Assembly (NCBI GenBank): GCA_037074705.1
Contig: CM073591.1
Location: 64,033,397-64,097,396, forward strand
DNA: 64,000 bases
Direction of reading: 5' to 3'
Source: Zhengitettix transpicula
Taxonomy: Eukaryota > Arthropoda > Insecta > Orthoptera > Tetrigidae
The stretch's first letter is position 1. Each line of letters starts with the position of its first letter. Positions 11,560 to 22,450 of the stretch are shown here, piece after piece. The notes under the pieces are model-generated. The model ran no database searches, was not told the origin of the DNA, and saw only the letters and a list, made by a program, of their open reading frames with translations. A program made the translations under genes and the position numbers.

Positions 11560-12205
11560 TTCTTCCTTCACCGTTTTTACATTGGTTAGATGACCTCGTT
11601 CCCAACATACCATGGAGTATCTGCTATTATCCTTAGTGGAATCTCTGTAGCATTTCTAAGTTGGAGTTGCTTGTAGTTCCCCATAGTTGTAACCCGTAAG
11701 TCGAAATTGGCTTTAGTATGCTGTTGTAAACTAGTGCTTTGTTGTTTAGATTTAGTTTGGACTTTCGTCCTAGTAGTCAGTTTAACTTGAGGGCTTTTAC
11801 ATGAGATGCTAGAATAGCAGTATCATCTGCAAATGAAAGCCGTCCCAGTACACTACCTTGCGGTACACCTGAGTTAATAGGATGTTATTTAGATAGTTCA
11901 TCTTGAAACTTAACTTGGATGTGTGCCTTGCTCAGGTTGGATTTTAAAAGATGATAGTAGTTGTGTGGTAAATTTTTCTTGATCTTGAATAGCAATCCAG
12001 AGTAATAGACCTTATCAAAGGACTGGGTTGTGACGAGTAAGTCGAAAGTCTAGTTGATTATGCCCACTACTCTGTAAACTTGTTCGATAGTGGCGTGGTT
12101 CTCCCTTAAATCCAAATTGGAAGGCTGGTATTAATTAAATTTCTTCTAGGATTGATTTTATTTTTCTTAGTAAAAGTTTAGCAAATACTTTGGATATTGA
12201 AATGA
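11560..12205 (-). pseudogene. Jockey-clade LINE reverse transcriptase remnant
   Basis: On the minus strand, RT blocks appear in order: SFDKVYYSGLLFKIKKNLP (from an expected AFDKVWH-GL block), YYHLLKSNL, SGVPQGSVLG, FADDTAILAS (catalytic FADD), then LLGRKSKLNLNNKALVYNSI and LKPISTYGLQLWG. The last two are hallmarks of the Jockey clade, a common arthropod LINE. Two internal deletions are clear: GSVLG joins directly to the FADD block, losing the LYLLY segment, and FADDTAILASHV joins to the LIGRKSKL region, losing the thumb. Stops are present throughout. No endonuclease or poly-A end was found. It abuts the minus-strand PLE that starts at about 12236. Confidence 0.85.
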
Positions 12206-12235
12206 AATATTAACGTCTGATTGAAATTTAATAGA

Positions 12236-12990
12236 AGTGATAATATAAATACAACACATTTCTGGGATCCTTGTCCCTTTCCTCGGGTGATAAGAAGAGC
12301 CTAGAGCGACACAACTCCACTATTCAGTTGACAAAACTCAAAAGCAAAGAAAACGCAACGAAAATGGGAGATCAGAATGGTTAACGTAACAATAATGGAG
12401 CAACGACACTGGGAAAGAAGAAAGCGCAATAATTAGGGATCGTAGTAATTGTTGAACTTCATAGTGTCTGCTGGTACATTACCAGTAATTGCTGTGATGT
12501 TTGATTTAATGAGGCGCGTCACTGATATAAAATATAAGTTGTACCTGGTGTCATTGTCTAAAGTCTCAGCATTTTGCCATTCATATGTTGCGAATTGATG
12601 ATATGTTTGGAGGCTACAGATTGTTTATCGTAGGGAAATTTAATATTAGACATATGTTCCTTGATACGGGTATTAAGGGAACTTTTTGTTTGCCCTATGT
12701 AGCAGGAATTACAATTTGAGCAAGAGATTTTGTAAACTACACAAGGTTTTCTGTAGGTGTCATGTGGGTCCTTGTGGTTTTTAATCAAGTAGGAAAAGTA
12801 TTAGTAGATCTGTAAAGGATATATATTTGATATTCTTTAAAAATTTGCACGAATTTGGATGTATTTGGCTGACTTTCTTATTATTACTTTGTATATTACT
12901 GCCAATAATCTGATCGGTCGGTAAGATGATGGTTCTTCTGAAGGCTTTCCTGGTTAATGTATAAGTATTATTTCGGCCACTTTTCATTGG
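12236..12990 (-). pseudogene. Penelope-like element: GIY-YIG endonuclease and 3' region
   Basis: PLEs encode an RT joined to a GIY-YIG endonuclease. The minus-strand frame at 12558-12788 reads VVYKISCSNCNSCYIGQTK, then LNTRIKEHM and KHIINSQHMNGKML. This is the GIY-YIG core with its Cys-rich insertion, typical of Penelope relatives. The frame ends early, and the 3' part continues to 12236 through CTCTTCTTATCACCCGAGG and GGGATCCTTG-type blocks (seen in complement) shared with the tails at 31 and 33 kb. Upstream (12781-12987) is a further open stretch containing another tail-like motif near 12860-12885, so the copy is rearranged and no RT is present. It is not functional. Confidence 0.8.
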
Positions 12991-13685
12991 TCCAGATAAA
13001 TGTAGTCTTATAGCGTTAAATATAGCCGTTATTAGTTTCTATCCTTTCTTTTTTTATTTGGTAGTTGCTTTAGAACTTCGCCTGTAATTAGGTCATAGTC
13101 AGAAGCAGCTTTTCTTTTTTTAGGTTGGACTTATAGTAATGTGATAAAATTACATTGCCGCTAAGTATACTAATCCCTATCTTTCTTTTTACAAGAAGAG
13201 AGGGATAAGCGGACAGAGAGAGAAAGAGCGAGAGAGAAAGAGAGCATGAAGACTATATATTTAATGTTTCTGCTCTAAAAATTGACAATTTATTTTAAAA
13301 GATGTGGTAGAAATGTTTCAGTTTGTGCTGGCGTGAGCGCGACTCGCCCCGAGGCCACGCACTTCACTCGGCGTGCGTGTGTCACTCCCCAACCTAATGA
13401 CTGTCCAAATCCTCCATCCGTAACAAGTACGTCGTAGGCAATTTGTGACAGACACTGACACACAGTTAGGGAATGTCACATACATAGAGTTAATAAACTT
13501 CATTGAATCTTGAATTTGTAACAGCTAGTAACTTCATTCTAGCAAAGTAATGCAGCAATTTAAATGCAGTTGAATCGAATATCGCCTACGCATCACCCGG
13601 CTTAGTTAAAAAATAATAGTTTCCTTTAATAAAATAAGGAATACTGTAGAATGTAATTAAATGCAACCAATACCTTTTTCATTTC
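12991..13685. other. No supported gene; GA-rich tract
   Basis: A purine-rich tract (GAGAGAAAGAG type) lies at 13197-13245. A more GC-rich patch at 13320-13500 holds a short minus frame with no recognised family. Confidence 0.45.
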
Positions 13686-13994
13686 TTGCAGAATATGAAT
13701 TGCAGAACATTGGCTACCATTTGTGACGATTTGGAACATCTGCCAGACCACTTAATGAGGTGGAAGGTGATTCCGGAGGTGGGGACGTATCCCTGTAGGA
13801 AATGTGGGGGCATGATGAGTATTGCCAAGAACAGTAGCAAGGCAGAAGGATGTATGTGGCTGTGTAAGAACAATGTCATGGATAAGGGAGTGATGAAATT
13901 TTGTGGACTACAAGTTTCCCTGAGGGCTGGTACATTTTTTGATAATTCTAAGTTGTCGATGTGGCAGATTCGGGCGTTGATTTTGTATTGGGTG
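13686..13994 (+). CDS. Exon-like frame with Merlin/ISXO2-type transposase head
   Basis: The frame begins just after a good 3' splice site (polypyrimidine then TTTCTTGCAG at 13682-13691) and could end at a GTGAGA donor at about 13995. It carries a Cys pair YPCRKCGG (about residues 36-43), a second pair (MWLC... and KFCGLQ), then SLRAGTFFDNSKLSMWQI and LILYWVDN. Zinc-ribbon followed by 'S.R.GTFF..S.L....I..L.Y.W' is the start of the ISXO2/IS1595-like family, the transposase of Merlin elements, and is also found in domesticated insect multi-exon genes. The DDE catalytic part is absent nearby. The frame has no stop for 124 codons, unlike most relics here. Either a host gene exon or a Merlin fragment. 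Confidence 0.5.
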
Positions 13995-13995
13995 G

Positions 13996-14462
13996 ACAAT
14001 TATTCGGTTGAAGTGAGATGCGATGGTGTCTGCTGCAATCTTACGTTCCGCGTGTAAGCCATGAGTTGAGACCCAAAGTGTGGATTTCCCCAGTTCTTGA
14101 CTTCGTCAGTTGTGTATCAAGAGTGACGTTGGCAAATTATTTGTTAACTTTGTAGGTCTTTCGGTAGTAAAATTCGATAATGCAATTCACTAGAAACATT
14201 TATAAAGTGTACTTATTAGGAAAAGAAGTAGCCAATCGTTCTTTTTAAAAGCAGTCTGTTAATTGGCTACTTTTTTATCTAATTAGTATACTTTTAAAAC
14301 AAACGTTTTATGTTTTCAACAGGATAAACTATAGGCGTCGACGAAGTGGTTGGAAATATATGAATCGCACGAGTTTTTGTTAAAAAAGAATTCTTTAAGT
14401 GTTATCAAGTGACTATTTATAGAATCTATCAGTATATATTGATTTAAATTTTATTCGTAGTT
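13996..14462. other. No supported gene; weak PLE-tail echo
   Basis: Sequence between the Merlin-like exon and the next exon-like frame. A weak echo of the PLE tail (GTCTGTTAATTGGCTAC) lies near 14257-14273. Confidence 0.35.
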
Positions 14463-14661
14463 CAGATATATTCAAGGTCCATAAACATCTTCAAGAATAC
14501 AAATTTGTAAATACTTTGAAAAATTCATTCTTTGCATCTGGGCGGTCGGACGGCACGACGTTCAGACCTACTGTTCTGAATAAAAAGGACTCAGGTCCCG
14601 GAAATTTGACAAACATACTACTTCTTCCCAGCCTGACTATGCCAACTGATGATATAAGGTA
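14463..14661 (+). other. Candidate internal exon, unknown protein
   Basis: A frame that stays open from about 14420 to a canonical donor (ATAAG then GTAAGT at 14660-14665). Acceptors are possible at ...TTCGTAG (14460) or ...GTTCAG. Composition rises sharply in G+C at 14538-14640 relative to flanks. The predicted peptide contains IFKVHKHLQEYKFVNTLKNS, ASGRSDGTTFRPTVLNKKDS and GPGNLTNILLLP. I recognise no family. It lies about 470 bases after the Merlin-like exon on the same strand, so it may belong to the same transcript. A chance frame is also possible. Confidence 0.25.
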
Positions 14662-14709
14662 AGTCAGTTGCTCCCTGCCCCTCTTTCCTATTCAATTGAA
14701 TATATGTAT

Positions 14710-15559
14710 TGTAGTAATCAAAATGAAAGGAAGTTGAAATTAAACAACTTTTTAAAAATGACAAATTAATTTAATAAACAAAATTTACTCTTTATTGATA
14801 TTTACAATTTATTAATATTACGCCACGGCTTTTGTAAGAACTTAATTTCTGGATCGCCTATCGGGCCTCCAATAAAGATAGTACAAAAAATATATAAATG
14901 AAAATTTAAATTTATAATAAAACAATTATTCGTAACTTGAAATTTATATAATTTTAATTAAATCTCATTTGATATCTTATTGAAATCTGACAGTAGATAT
15001 TTACATATAAGTTTAAGATGAGAAATGTATTTGTAGTTACATATCATTGTTTGGGATTCTGGGGTTTGTGCCCACGTAATTTGGTTTTCAACACTTTTCA
15101 CTGACGGGCCATTTGCACTGATTTTATTCTATTCTTGCTTGCGAACACTGAAACACTGTCGACGTCTTCTTTGTTTCTGACTATATAATTGTTTTGTTGA
15201 TTTAAGACCAATTGCTGTTTACTGTTCACTCTCTACAATCTGCTCCGAGTAACTCCCTCTGCTCAAGTTCTGGTAACCAACTCATCAGCCTCCCAAAACA
15301 CACTCGACTGCATTCTCAATATAGACTTGACAGCCTCCCAAATCACACTCTCTCTGTTCAATTCTAGTGACAACTGAAATCTGCTCCAGTTCTGCACGTC
15401 TATTTATCCCTTTTCAACAATGCCGTTGGTAGCAAGCATTATCGGCACCGGTTCTCGTCGACAATACCCTAAGTCACAATACAATGGCCCAGAGTTACAC
15501 CGCCAATAGTGAATGATAAAATTTATTTATTAATTAATTACATATTTGTAAATACTACA
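14710..15559 (-). mobile_element. LTR-like element A (850 bp)
   Basis: Begins TGTAGTA and ends TACTACA, a 7-bp terminal inverted repeat with the TG...CA ends of LTRs. Flanks are GTAT (14706-14709) and ATAT (15560-15563), one base short of a 4-bp TSD. It resembles elements B to E in layout: terminal hexamers, a polyadenylation-like AATAAA on the minus strand about 100 bp inside the left end, and a GC-richer promoter-like right half. No internal gag-pol lies beside it, so it is best read as a solo LTR in minus orientation. Confidence 0.5.
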
Positions 15560-15574
15560 ATATATAATATATAT

Positions 15575-16468
15575 TGTAATAATTAAATATAATATACATG
15601 AATATGGCATTTCTAAATGAAAGAACTTAATTTAGAACTATTAAACAAGATTTATTATCAATTTTAAAACAAGTATAAAATACACAAAATATTTGGGATC
15701 TCAGGGTCTTGAACTGGGTTTGATAAATGGCAGAATTTATATAATCAAAATTACATTTACTTTTTATGGAAATCAAAGCGTCTGAACATAGACGAAATTT
15801 GTTGCGGAAGAAATAATACTAAAGATTGAATTTAAACAATTTTAATTTTATCAAGAATTAAGGATCTCATTTTATCGATAATTAAATAATTAAAAAACGA
15901 TCTGACTTTTATATTTTAAACACGGTTTACAAGTGATTTTTAGTTTTTCTCTACTTACGGCCGCCCAGGTCTCATTTTTAGTTTTTAGTGCACAATTTTG
16001 GGGACATCACTGATTCTAAGTTCTCACAGACTCTAAATGTTCACAGGCTCTAATTGGTGTAATTTGTTAGTTGGTTTAACACAAATTGGTTGGTTCTCGA
16101 TGCTTTACTGCAACCTGGATTTGTGGATCTCGTGACTTTAGTTGACAATGGACTTCATTGGTTTGTCGGAATATTGCTTTACTTTTTAATATTTGAAAGC
16201 ATGTTTGTGACTGGACCACATTCTTTCGTTCTGACTGCCGACTGTAAAACTTTTCGTCTGGTCTATTCGCTGTCTGCTGCCCGACTGTACATTTCCTGAC
16301 TGTTCGTTCGTCTCGCAAGTTTTTAGTGCGTAGAACCTTCTCGACTCATCAACAATGTTTTCTTTCCCTTGCCGGATTGTTGCGGCGTCCGCTCTATATC
16401 CACTAATAATGAGTCCTCTACAATCCAACTTTCCAATTAGAACAATGTCTTAATTACAAATTACTACA
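15575..16468 (-). mobile_element. LTR-like element B (894 bp)
   Basis: Begins TGTAATAATTAAA and ends AATTACTACA. ATAT occurs immediately on both sides (15571-15574 and 16469-16472). It shares with element E the blocks TTTATTATCAATTT, ATCTCAGGGTC, GGGTTTGATAA, AGACGAAATTT and ACGGCCGCCCAG-like sequence. ATAT target duplications are characteristic of some Gypsy-group elements (for example Drosophila 17.6 and 297). Flanking AT repeats weaken the TSD evidence at the right end. Confidence 0.55.
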
Positions 16469-16543
<75 letters not shown>

Positions 16544-16544
16544 T
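16469..16544. repeat. Compound microsatellite (AT)n(GT)n(GCGT)n
   Basis: An uninterrupted run of AT units changes to GT units and then to GCGT units. It sits exactly between LTR-like elements B and C. Confidence 0.95.
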
Positions 16545-16546
16545 AT

Positions 16547-17423
16547 TGTAATAAACAACATGAAGATTTTAATCAAGTCCCACGTTTGGACGTTATTTAA
16601 TGTCATGTAAAATTTTATGATATTAAATTATTTAATTTAAAGCCCAACTTATAGCTTTTTATTTACTTTGAAGAGCAACTTAATGCAATATTGAATTTTG
16701 AATTATTTAAATAAATTTTAATGTAGTATACAGATTACGGTTATTTAATGCAACATTTACTTTGAACAATTTAAATGAAATTAAATAAATTTTGAAATTA
16801 TTAAAATTTGATAACAACTCTTAATATTTAATGAAAGGTTTAAAATTATGAAACAGATTTTATTAATAATATTCCAAGAATTTATTTAAAACAGAAACTG
16901 AATTTTACATACCAATTTTACATAAATTTGCCTCGGCAATTAATTTAAACGAGACTCTTATTTCATGGCGTTTTATCGGCCCTCATAAAAAGTATAGAAT
17001 CAAAATGAAACATAAAATTTTAAATAAAATTTTTGAACAAATTTACAGATTATATCAACGTAGAAAATATCCTCAATATTACAACAAAAAATGAAATGGA
17101 ATTACGCAAAGTTTAGAAGATATTTTACCAAATTTAAAAATAATATTCTACATAGATCTTCAATTTCACTTCCACAGAATTTATACCAACAACAACTTTA
17201 ATCAAATGAAACTTTTTAATGTTGAAAATAAACCATATTGTGCATTCAATTCGACAATAACTTTCAGAACACACACAAATTAATTCTTTTAGAGCTCCAG
17301 ACCACGAGGTTTTGCTTGTCGCCTCAAGTATGATCGCCAACATTCAAGATGTTTTCACAAGCGAAACCGGTCACTGTCACCGTGATCGCAAAACAGTTCC
17401 CCTTTAGTAACTGCTCAATTACA
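16547..17423 (-). mobile_element. LTR-like element C (877 bp)
   Basis: Starts TGTAATAAACAACATG right after the microsatellite and probably ends CAATTACA at 17423, giving a length close to A and B. It has an internal TTTATTAATAA block and a GGCCCTCATAAA block comparable to element A. Flanks (GTAT before, ATGT after) do not give a clean TSD, so the right end is uncertain. Confidence 0.4.
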
Positions 17424-17865
17424 ATGTTCTAGAGACTGCCACCAACTTCAACGACGGAGTTTAATTATTGACTGCCGCTGAATTCTTTTAAATACATACT
17501 CGCCAAACAATACTTTCTTTTACAAGTTCAACCATGCAGATCCACTCTATTAAATATATTATAACTTTACTTTTTCCGAAACTTCAACACTGCTTTCTAT
17601 TTCAAAAGATATTGCGAAACTTCAAAATTTAATAATTATTTATTCCCTCGTTGAATTTAACGCATTAATTACGGAAACGGAGCAAGTGGAGTTGCAAGAC
17701 TCCGATTATGCTACGCATTTTCGTTAAGTCGATCTAAATTATAAATCTACAAAATTGGTTAATCTATCACCTATTTCTCCAAATCAGACAATAAAACACC
17801 CGAAAACCTTACATCAAGACGGAGTTTAATAATGATATTTATATAAAAGTGATTTGCGACTATCC
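17424..17865. other. No supported gene
   Basis: Spacer between element C and the mariner relic. It contains two occurrences of GACGGAGTTTAATAAT-like sequence (about 17452 and 17819), unexplained. Confidence 0.4.
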
Positions 17866-17869
17866 CAAA

Positions 17870-18265
17870 TAAGGCGGAAACTGACCGTCGGCGATGAATG
17901 TTATGGCCACTGTGTTTTGGGATGCTCCCAGGTATATTCCATCAAAAGGTATAGCAATGTACTGAGAATATTACGCAGCGCTATAGGTGCATTTGAAGCA
18001 AAGTTTCAAGACGAAACATCAAAGTTTGGCAAATTAATAAGTTTCTTTTTCACAGCGTCAATTCATCCGTTCACACTTCAGTTATAGCTGCTAAACTCAA
18101 AGAATTTGGCTTCAAAACGCTTCCATATGCATCATATTTAGTTCCTAGCGATTATTTAGTTTTTCCAGAAATGGCTTGCTGAACGAATAATTGCTTCGAA
18201 GAAAGAAGTCACTGCTGACAAAAACGTATATTTTTCCAACTTCGCAATTGGCCTACATTCCGAAC
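17870..18265 (+). pseudogene. mariner transposase remnant
   Basis: mariner transposases use a D,D34D catalytic triad. Here VMATVFWDA (about 17902-17928) contains the first Asp of this half; GAFEAKFQDETSKFGK follows at 17983-18030, then ISFFFTA and, after a frameshift, HTSVIAAKLKEFGFKTLP (18073-18126) and SYLVPSDYLVFPEM, which carries the final catalytic Asp context (SPDLAPSDYHLF in intact relatives). Then a shift and a stop, and AERIIASKKEVTAD. The HTS...I.AKL and PSDY...FP motifs are diagnostic. Frameshifts, a stop in the KKWLA region and loss of the N-terminal half make it dead. Ends and TIRs were not found. Confidence 0.8.
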
Positions 18266-19215
18266 CGTGCCTATAATAATATAGTTATTAGTAATAGTGC
18301 CAGTGTTAAAGATTTGGCTCAGTAATCATTTTTACATCCACTAAATATTATATACATTACCCATCAGCAATTTAATGTTGGACCAGCTGAGTTGAACGAC
18401 CACATATTCTAGTCATTGGCTTTAATGATGCCAAACTTTATTGTTGCCAAACTGAAAAGTTTTTCAGTTTCTGAACCCCTTAGAAAGGTAGAAAATAAAT
18501 TCCGTAATATCTTCAGCAAGTGGACATGAAGTACACTGCACATCGTTTTGGAATACTTGATTGGAAGCTATGCAGTGTCCCATATTTCCCGAAAGGAAAT
18601 AATTATGCCTCTCACAATGGAGGGAGTCAATTAACCAAATGATTTCATAACATCGTCAGATTCGTCGTTTATACTTGCAGTTATGTTCTATTTCAGTAAT
18701 ATAACTCTGAAATGTTCTTTTTATACCCCAAACCTAAGTTTTCACAATTAAACAATGCTAAATAAAGCTTAATAACCCTAAAATTACCATAGGTGTGTAC
18801 TTAGACCAGGAATATAATATTCATTCCTAAGCCAGCTAACGACTCAAACTTCGCATCTTACAGAATGAATAAAAGTTCCATTTATATAAGCTTTAAACAT
18901 TTAACTAATAGTTCCTGGGAGACTTGACTGCTTTCTCACTCAGTTTGCATTACAACGGCCCCAGGACGAACCTTGTGAAAGCAAATGGCTCGGAGATCCC
19001 AAGAGTCATAATCTCACTCACTCATACATACAAACAGAACAAAATAAAACAGCATGCTTTGTCACGTCCGCTTCCGCTTTGACGAACAAAAATTAATGCG
19101 GATATTCCCAAGTGTTCATTTACGTGGCGAAACTTATATAATTTTGGTCTGGTGCGTCTCTTACATCATTCTTTGTATAGCTAACTAACGCAATACTTCA
19201 GTAATGCAGATATTG
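18266..19215. other. No supported gene
   Basis: Short frames only. Nothing recognised. Confidence 0.45.
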
Positions 19216-19785
19216 ATTAATCCATTTTTTTAGGGCAACAGGCTACATGAGGGTAATCCACGTTGGGCAACTCCCCTTTAATAGCATAGGAAGGGATTTG
19301 AATGGGGGGATGCGCAAGGGTAGAGGAAGGTAGCCAAGGGTTAACTAGGTCCCCCGGGCTATATTTTAAGGATCCTACCCGGCATTCGCCTAAAGAAATG
19401 CAGGGAAAACCCTTGAAAAACCTGCATCAGTTAGGTCGGACATTGGGTACTTCCGATAGCGGGAGAGGAGTTTGCTGTGGGGACGCAGCATTCCCTTCTC
19501 CGTGTCTCGACCAGTTTAGGAGGCAGCTGGCCGACTGTTCCAATGGGGATAGCGGACAATTCTTACCGTATGCCCAAGGTCTGTGATCCCGGAACAAACA
19601 CCTCTTAGAACAGGCCGAGGTGCCTCGGCTTGTGGGAACCTTAGTTCAAAAACGTAGAGGAAAAAGCGTCCCCAAAGGTAGCCCCTTCGTATGTCTCCTA
19701 CAAGGTTCTGCCTGCGAGAGAACATCCCTTGCAGGTTACCAGCGAGAGAATAGCCCTCGCAGACTCCTCAAAATTATTCCATTTT
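19216..19785 (-). mobile_element. SINE-like retroposon, full copy, minus orientation
   Basis: Element at about 19229-19772, flanked by ATTAATCCATTTT (19216-19228) and ATTATTCCATTTT (19773-19785), a 13-bp TSD with one mismatch. In plus orientation it begins with a T-run (the A-tail in reverse) followed by AGGGCAACAGGCTACATGAG. All family landmarks are present. At the 5' end of the element (right side here) the hairpin unit CTGCGAGGG..TTCTCTCGC occurs twice in tandem, as in the copy at 25.5 kb. Frames of 70-94 codons inside it are incidental. Confidence 0.8.
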
Positions 19786-20844
19786 CCAGCGACCTAACGC
19801 ATATAATAATAATAGTCGTAGTTTCGACGATGAGCTAGCCATTACAACATATTTCTCATACCGGACAGCATATTCTATATTTGGACTGTATATTTTATAG
19901 TTTATTCTTGGAGATGAAGTTAAAAACGAACCTTTGACCGTTCACATCTTCCTAAATGCAGGACTACATTAAGGGTTTAGAAAAAGAGTGTTTCATCTTG
20001 GCCTTGTAACCCTCCCACTTTCCCCGCTGCAGACGGCAGGGGATCCGAGAACCCTCGCCAACTTCAAGAGGTAAATTAATTAACGCACAAATACTCTCAC
20101 GCTGCAATTCCAAAGACGCCGATACGGAGATCGTAAACACATTCCTATTACCTTCGCTTGAAAACAAACGTAATTAATACCTAAAGCACTAATGAAACAA
20201 AGCATTTACATCAACTTTAAATTCTTCACTGGCCTATGAACAAAATAAATAAATAATGAAAAACAAGAGAAGCATTAATATGAGTTTAGATTCATTAACA
20301 ACATTAATGCAAATAACAACCATGCTTTCACGCCTAAAGCAACAAAAATAATTTAAACGATGCATCTATAATTAATGGGGAGAACGAAGTTTTAAAGTTT
20401 GTATCGTAAAGGTAGGGGGAGGGGGGGAAGAAAAAGTGTGGGAGTCGGAAAAGGAAGGAAAACGTGTGAGATAGAGAGAGGTTTTGTTTTTATATGTACT
20501 GAATGCAGAGAGGTAGTTTTTATAGTCGCAAGTTGAAGGGGGAACCGACAAATCTAGGGTCGGTTAAGTTGAAAATTCTTCCCCCCTCCCCCCAAAAAAT
20601 AAAAAACCCACGCATTTTGTCTTCTGGTCGCCAAAGATAAATATTTTTGATTCAACTTGGAAAAAAATTGAAGCTCTTTAAGGCCCCTTCTCTCTACCCG
20701 CAAACAGAAGCAATCAGTCCTGAACGACAACGTTCGCCCCTTAACGTCAGGATCCAGTTTGTAAGAATTAAGGCCAAATTAATATCATGTACGTTTGTGA
20801 GTCTGTACGTGCTTTCAAATTGAAGTTGCCCCTAAATTTCAAAC
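19786..20844. other. No supported gene; purine-rich tract
   Basis: Contains a purine-rich tract at 20410-20485 with a GGGGGAGGGGGGG core, and a C-rich run near 20580. The frame at 19964-20167 matches nothing I know. Confidence 0.45.
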
Positions 20845-20925
20845 TGCGACTTTTGTCTGTATTTGGCTATCTTTCTTATTAGTAATTTTCATAAGAGACG
20901 CAAATTTTTCATTTTAATGTTGTAT
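20845..20925 (+). mobile_element. Penelope-like family 1 tail
   Basis: GACTTTTGTCTGTATTTGGC at 20849-20868, then TATCTTTCTTATTAGTAATTT and GACGCAAATTTTTCATTTTA, matching the 3' terminal block in the copies at 31.5 and 33.3 kb. No coding part is present. Confidence 0.6.
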
Positions 20926-22446
20926 TGTTGTTGTTTAGTTTTTCAGACTTCTGTGTACGCATCAGTGTTCTCTCAATTAGTCAAATTTTGTACAGGTGTG
21001 TGTTTGTTTCCGATTGAATATTGTTTCAACAAAAGGTTCTTTGTCTCAACAATATGTTTATGGATTAAAGATTTATTCAGTTCCTTTTGCTAATCATAAT
21101 TCATTACAGATTACATTACATCCATGTTCCAAGCTTGGAAACGAGTAGAACTTAAATGTTTAGACACTTTATAGTCCTTATCTTCTTGGAACCACTCGAT
21201 TGGTCTAAAATCTTTAATACTTATATATTTCTACTAAAATATCAAGCGTTTGATATATTTAATTCATTTAAGTTTTTGTGGTATAAAGAATAATTTTCAT
21301 TTTTATTATTTTAAATTCCAATTTTAATCAGATTCTTTTAATTTTTTTTTCAAATAGTGGGTTACTCTTGAAGTATTAATTTTCTCGAAAAAATAAAACT
21401 TAATATTTTATAATCACTAATATTCATCTTAGCAGGTGTAATTATTATTTTCATGGACTGACGACGTGCATTAAATATATTAAGCAAGTAGATGACTTGG
21501 TCTGTTATAGTTAATATTTATTTAACTTATGCAACTAATTTTTTTTAAATGAAAAAAGCCTGCAGGGTGTATGTGAATTGTTAACAAATTGTGCATAACA
21601 AATATAATTTGTACACTTTGATTCGGAAATAATGATTTAATATTATATAACTTTCTTTTACAAAAAGGTAGTTATTCTTTGAAAATGTGTTATATTATTT
21701 TGGTTCTGCTCGTAAACCAAAGTAACTAACTTATGGATCCCATAGCCGTGAATAAACCGGGGTCGCATACTTTGGGCACACGAGAGCTGTTCGCTACTCA
21801 TTTAAAAAAACACTTCCGAAAAGTACTGTAAGTAAAGCTTTTTTATATATTATTATGATATATATAACAAAAGTAAATGTCGATACTTGTTTATTCAAGG
21901 TTTAGTCGCAATCTAACATTTATCTCAATAATTACCGATTTGTTGGAATAATTATTGATTTTTTATCGTTTCCTACATAAAGTTTAATTGATGAAATAAA
22001 TTGAATGTGAAAGTGAATAAAAAGTGCTACTTATACATGTAGAATATTTTTGTTCGTACGTGTCACCAATAGAATTGTAGCAAATATTTTAGTGAAGCAT
22101 CGTTATCACTTGGCCCGTTTGAATATGCGGCTACAGTTAGGTCAACACAAACATTGTAAAGCCATTTCGAGGTTGGTATGCAAAGCGCATTCTTGCTTTA
22201 GCGTATTGTTAGGCGTGCAGCTGGAAACTTGCTTCCTCCATAAATCGTAACGCAGCTTGGAGGTAATGTCCGATTTGGAACGCTACGATTGTAATTTCCT
22301 CTGAGGACGCAGATTTAACAGCGTAATCAAAGCTAAGTCTTGCTCCCAATGCAGTTTGTTCCACATTTCTGCACACTGTTATGGTTTGATAATCGTCTTC
22401 ACACTGGCGATTGGATAATTTGCATATTAAATATATTTTTTTATAT
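20926..22446. other. No supported gene
   Basis: AT-rich. Opposed frames near 22050-22502 (66 and 97 codons) match no family I know; the minus-strand frame runs into LTR D. Confidence 0.45.
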
Positions 22447-22450
22447 ATAT

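Noticed and set aside
13679..13999. Antisense frame of 106 codons
   Set aside because: It is the shadow of the Merlin-like frame, which carries the recognisable motif.
14710..17423. One full-length LTR retrotransposon with LTRs A and C
   Set aside because: The space between A and C holds only another LTR-like element and a microsatellite, with no gag-pol frames.
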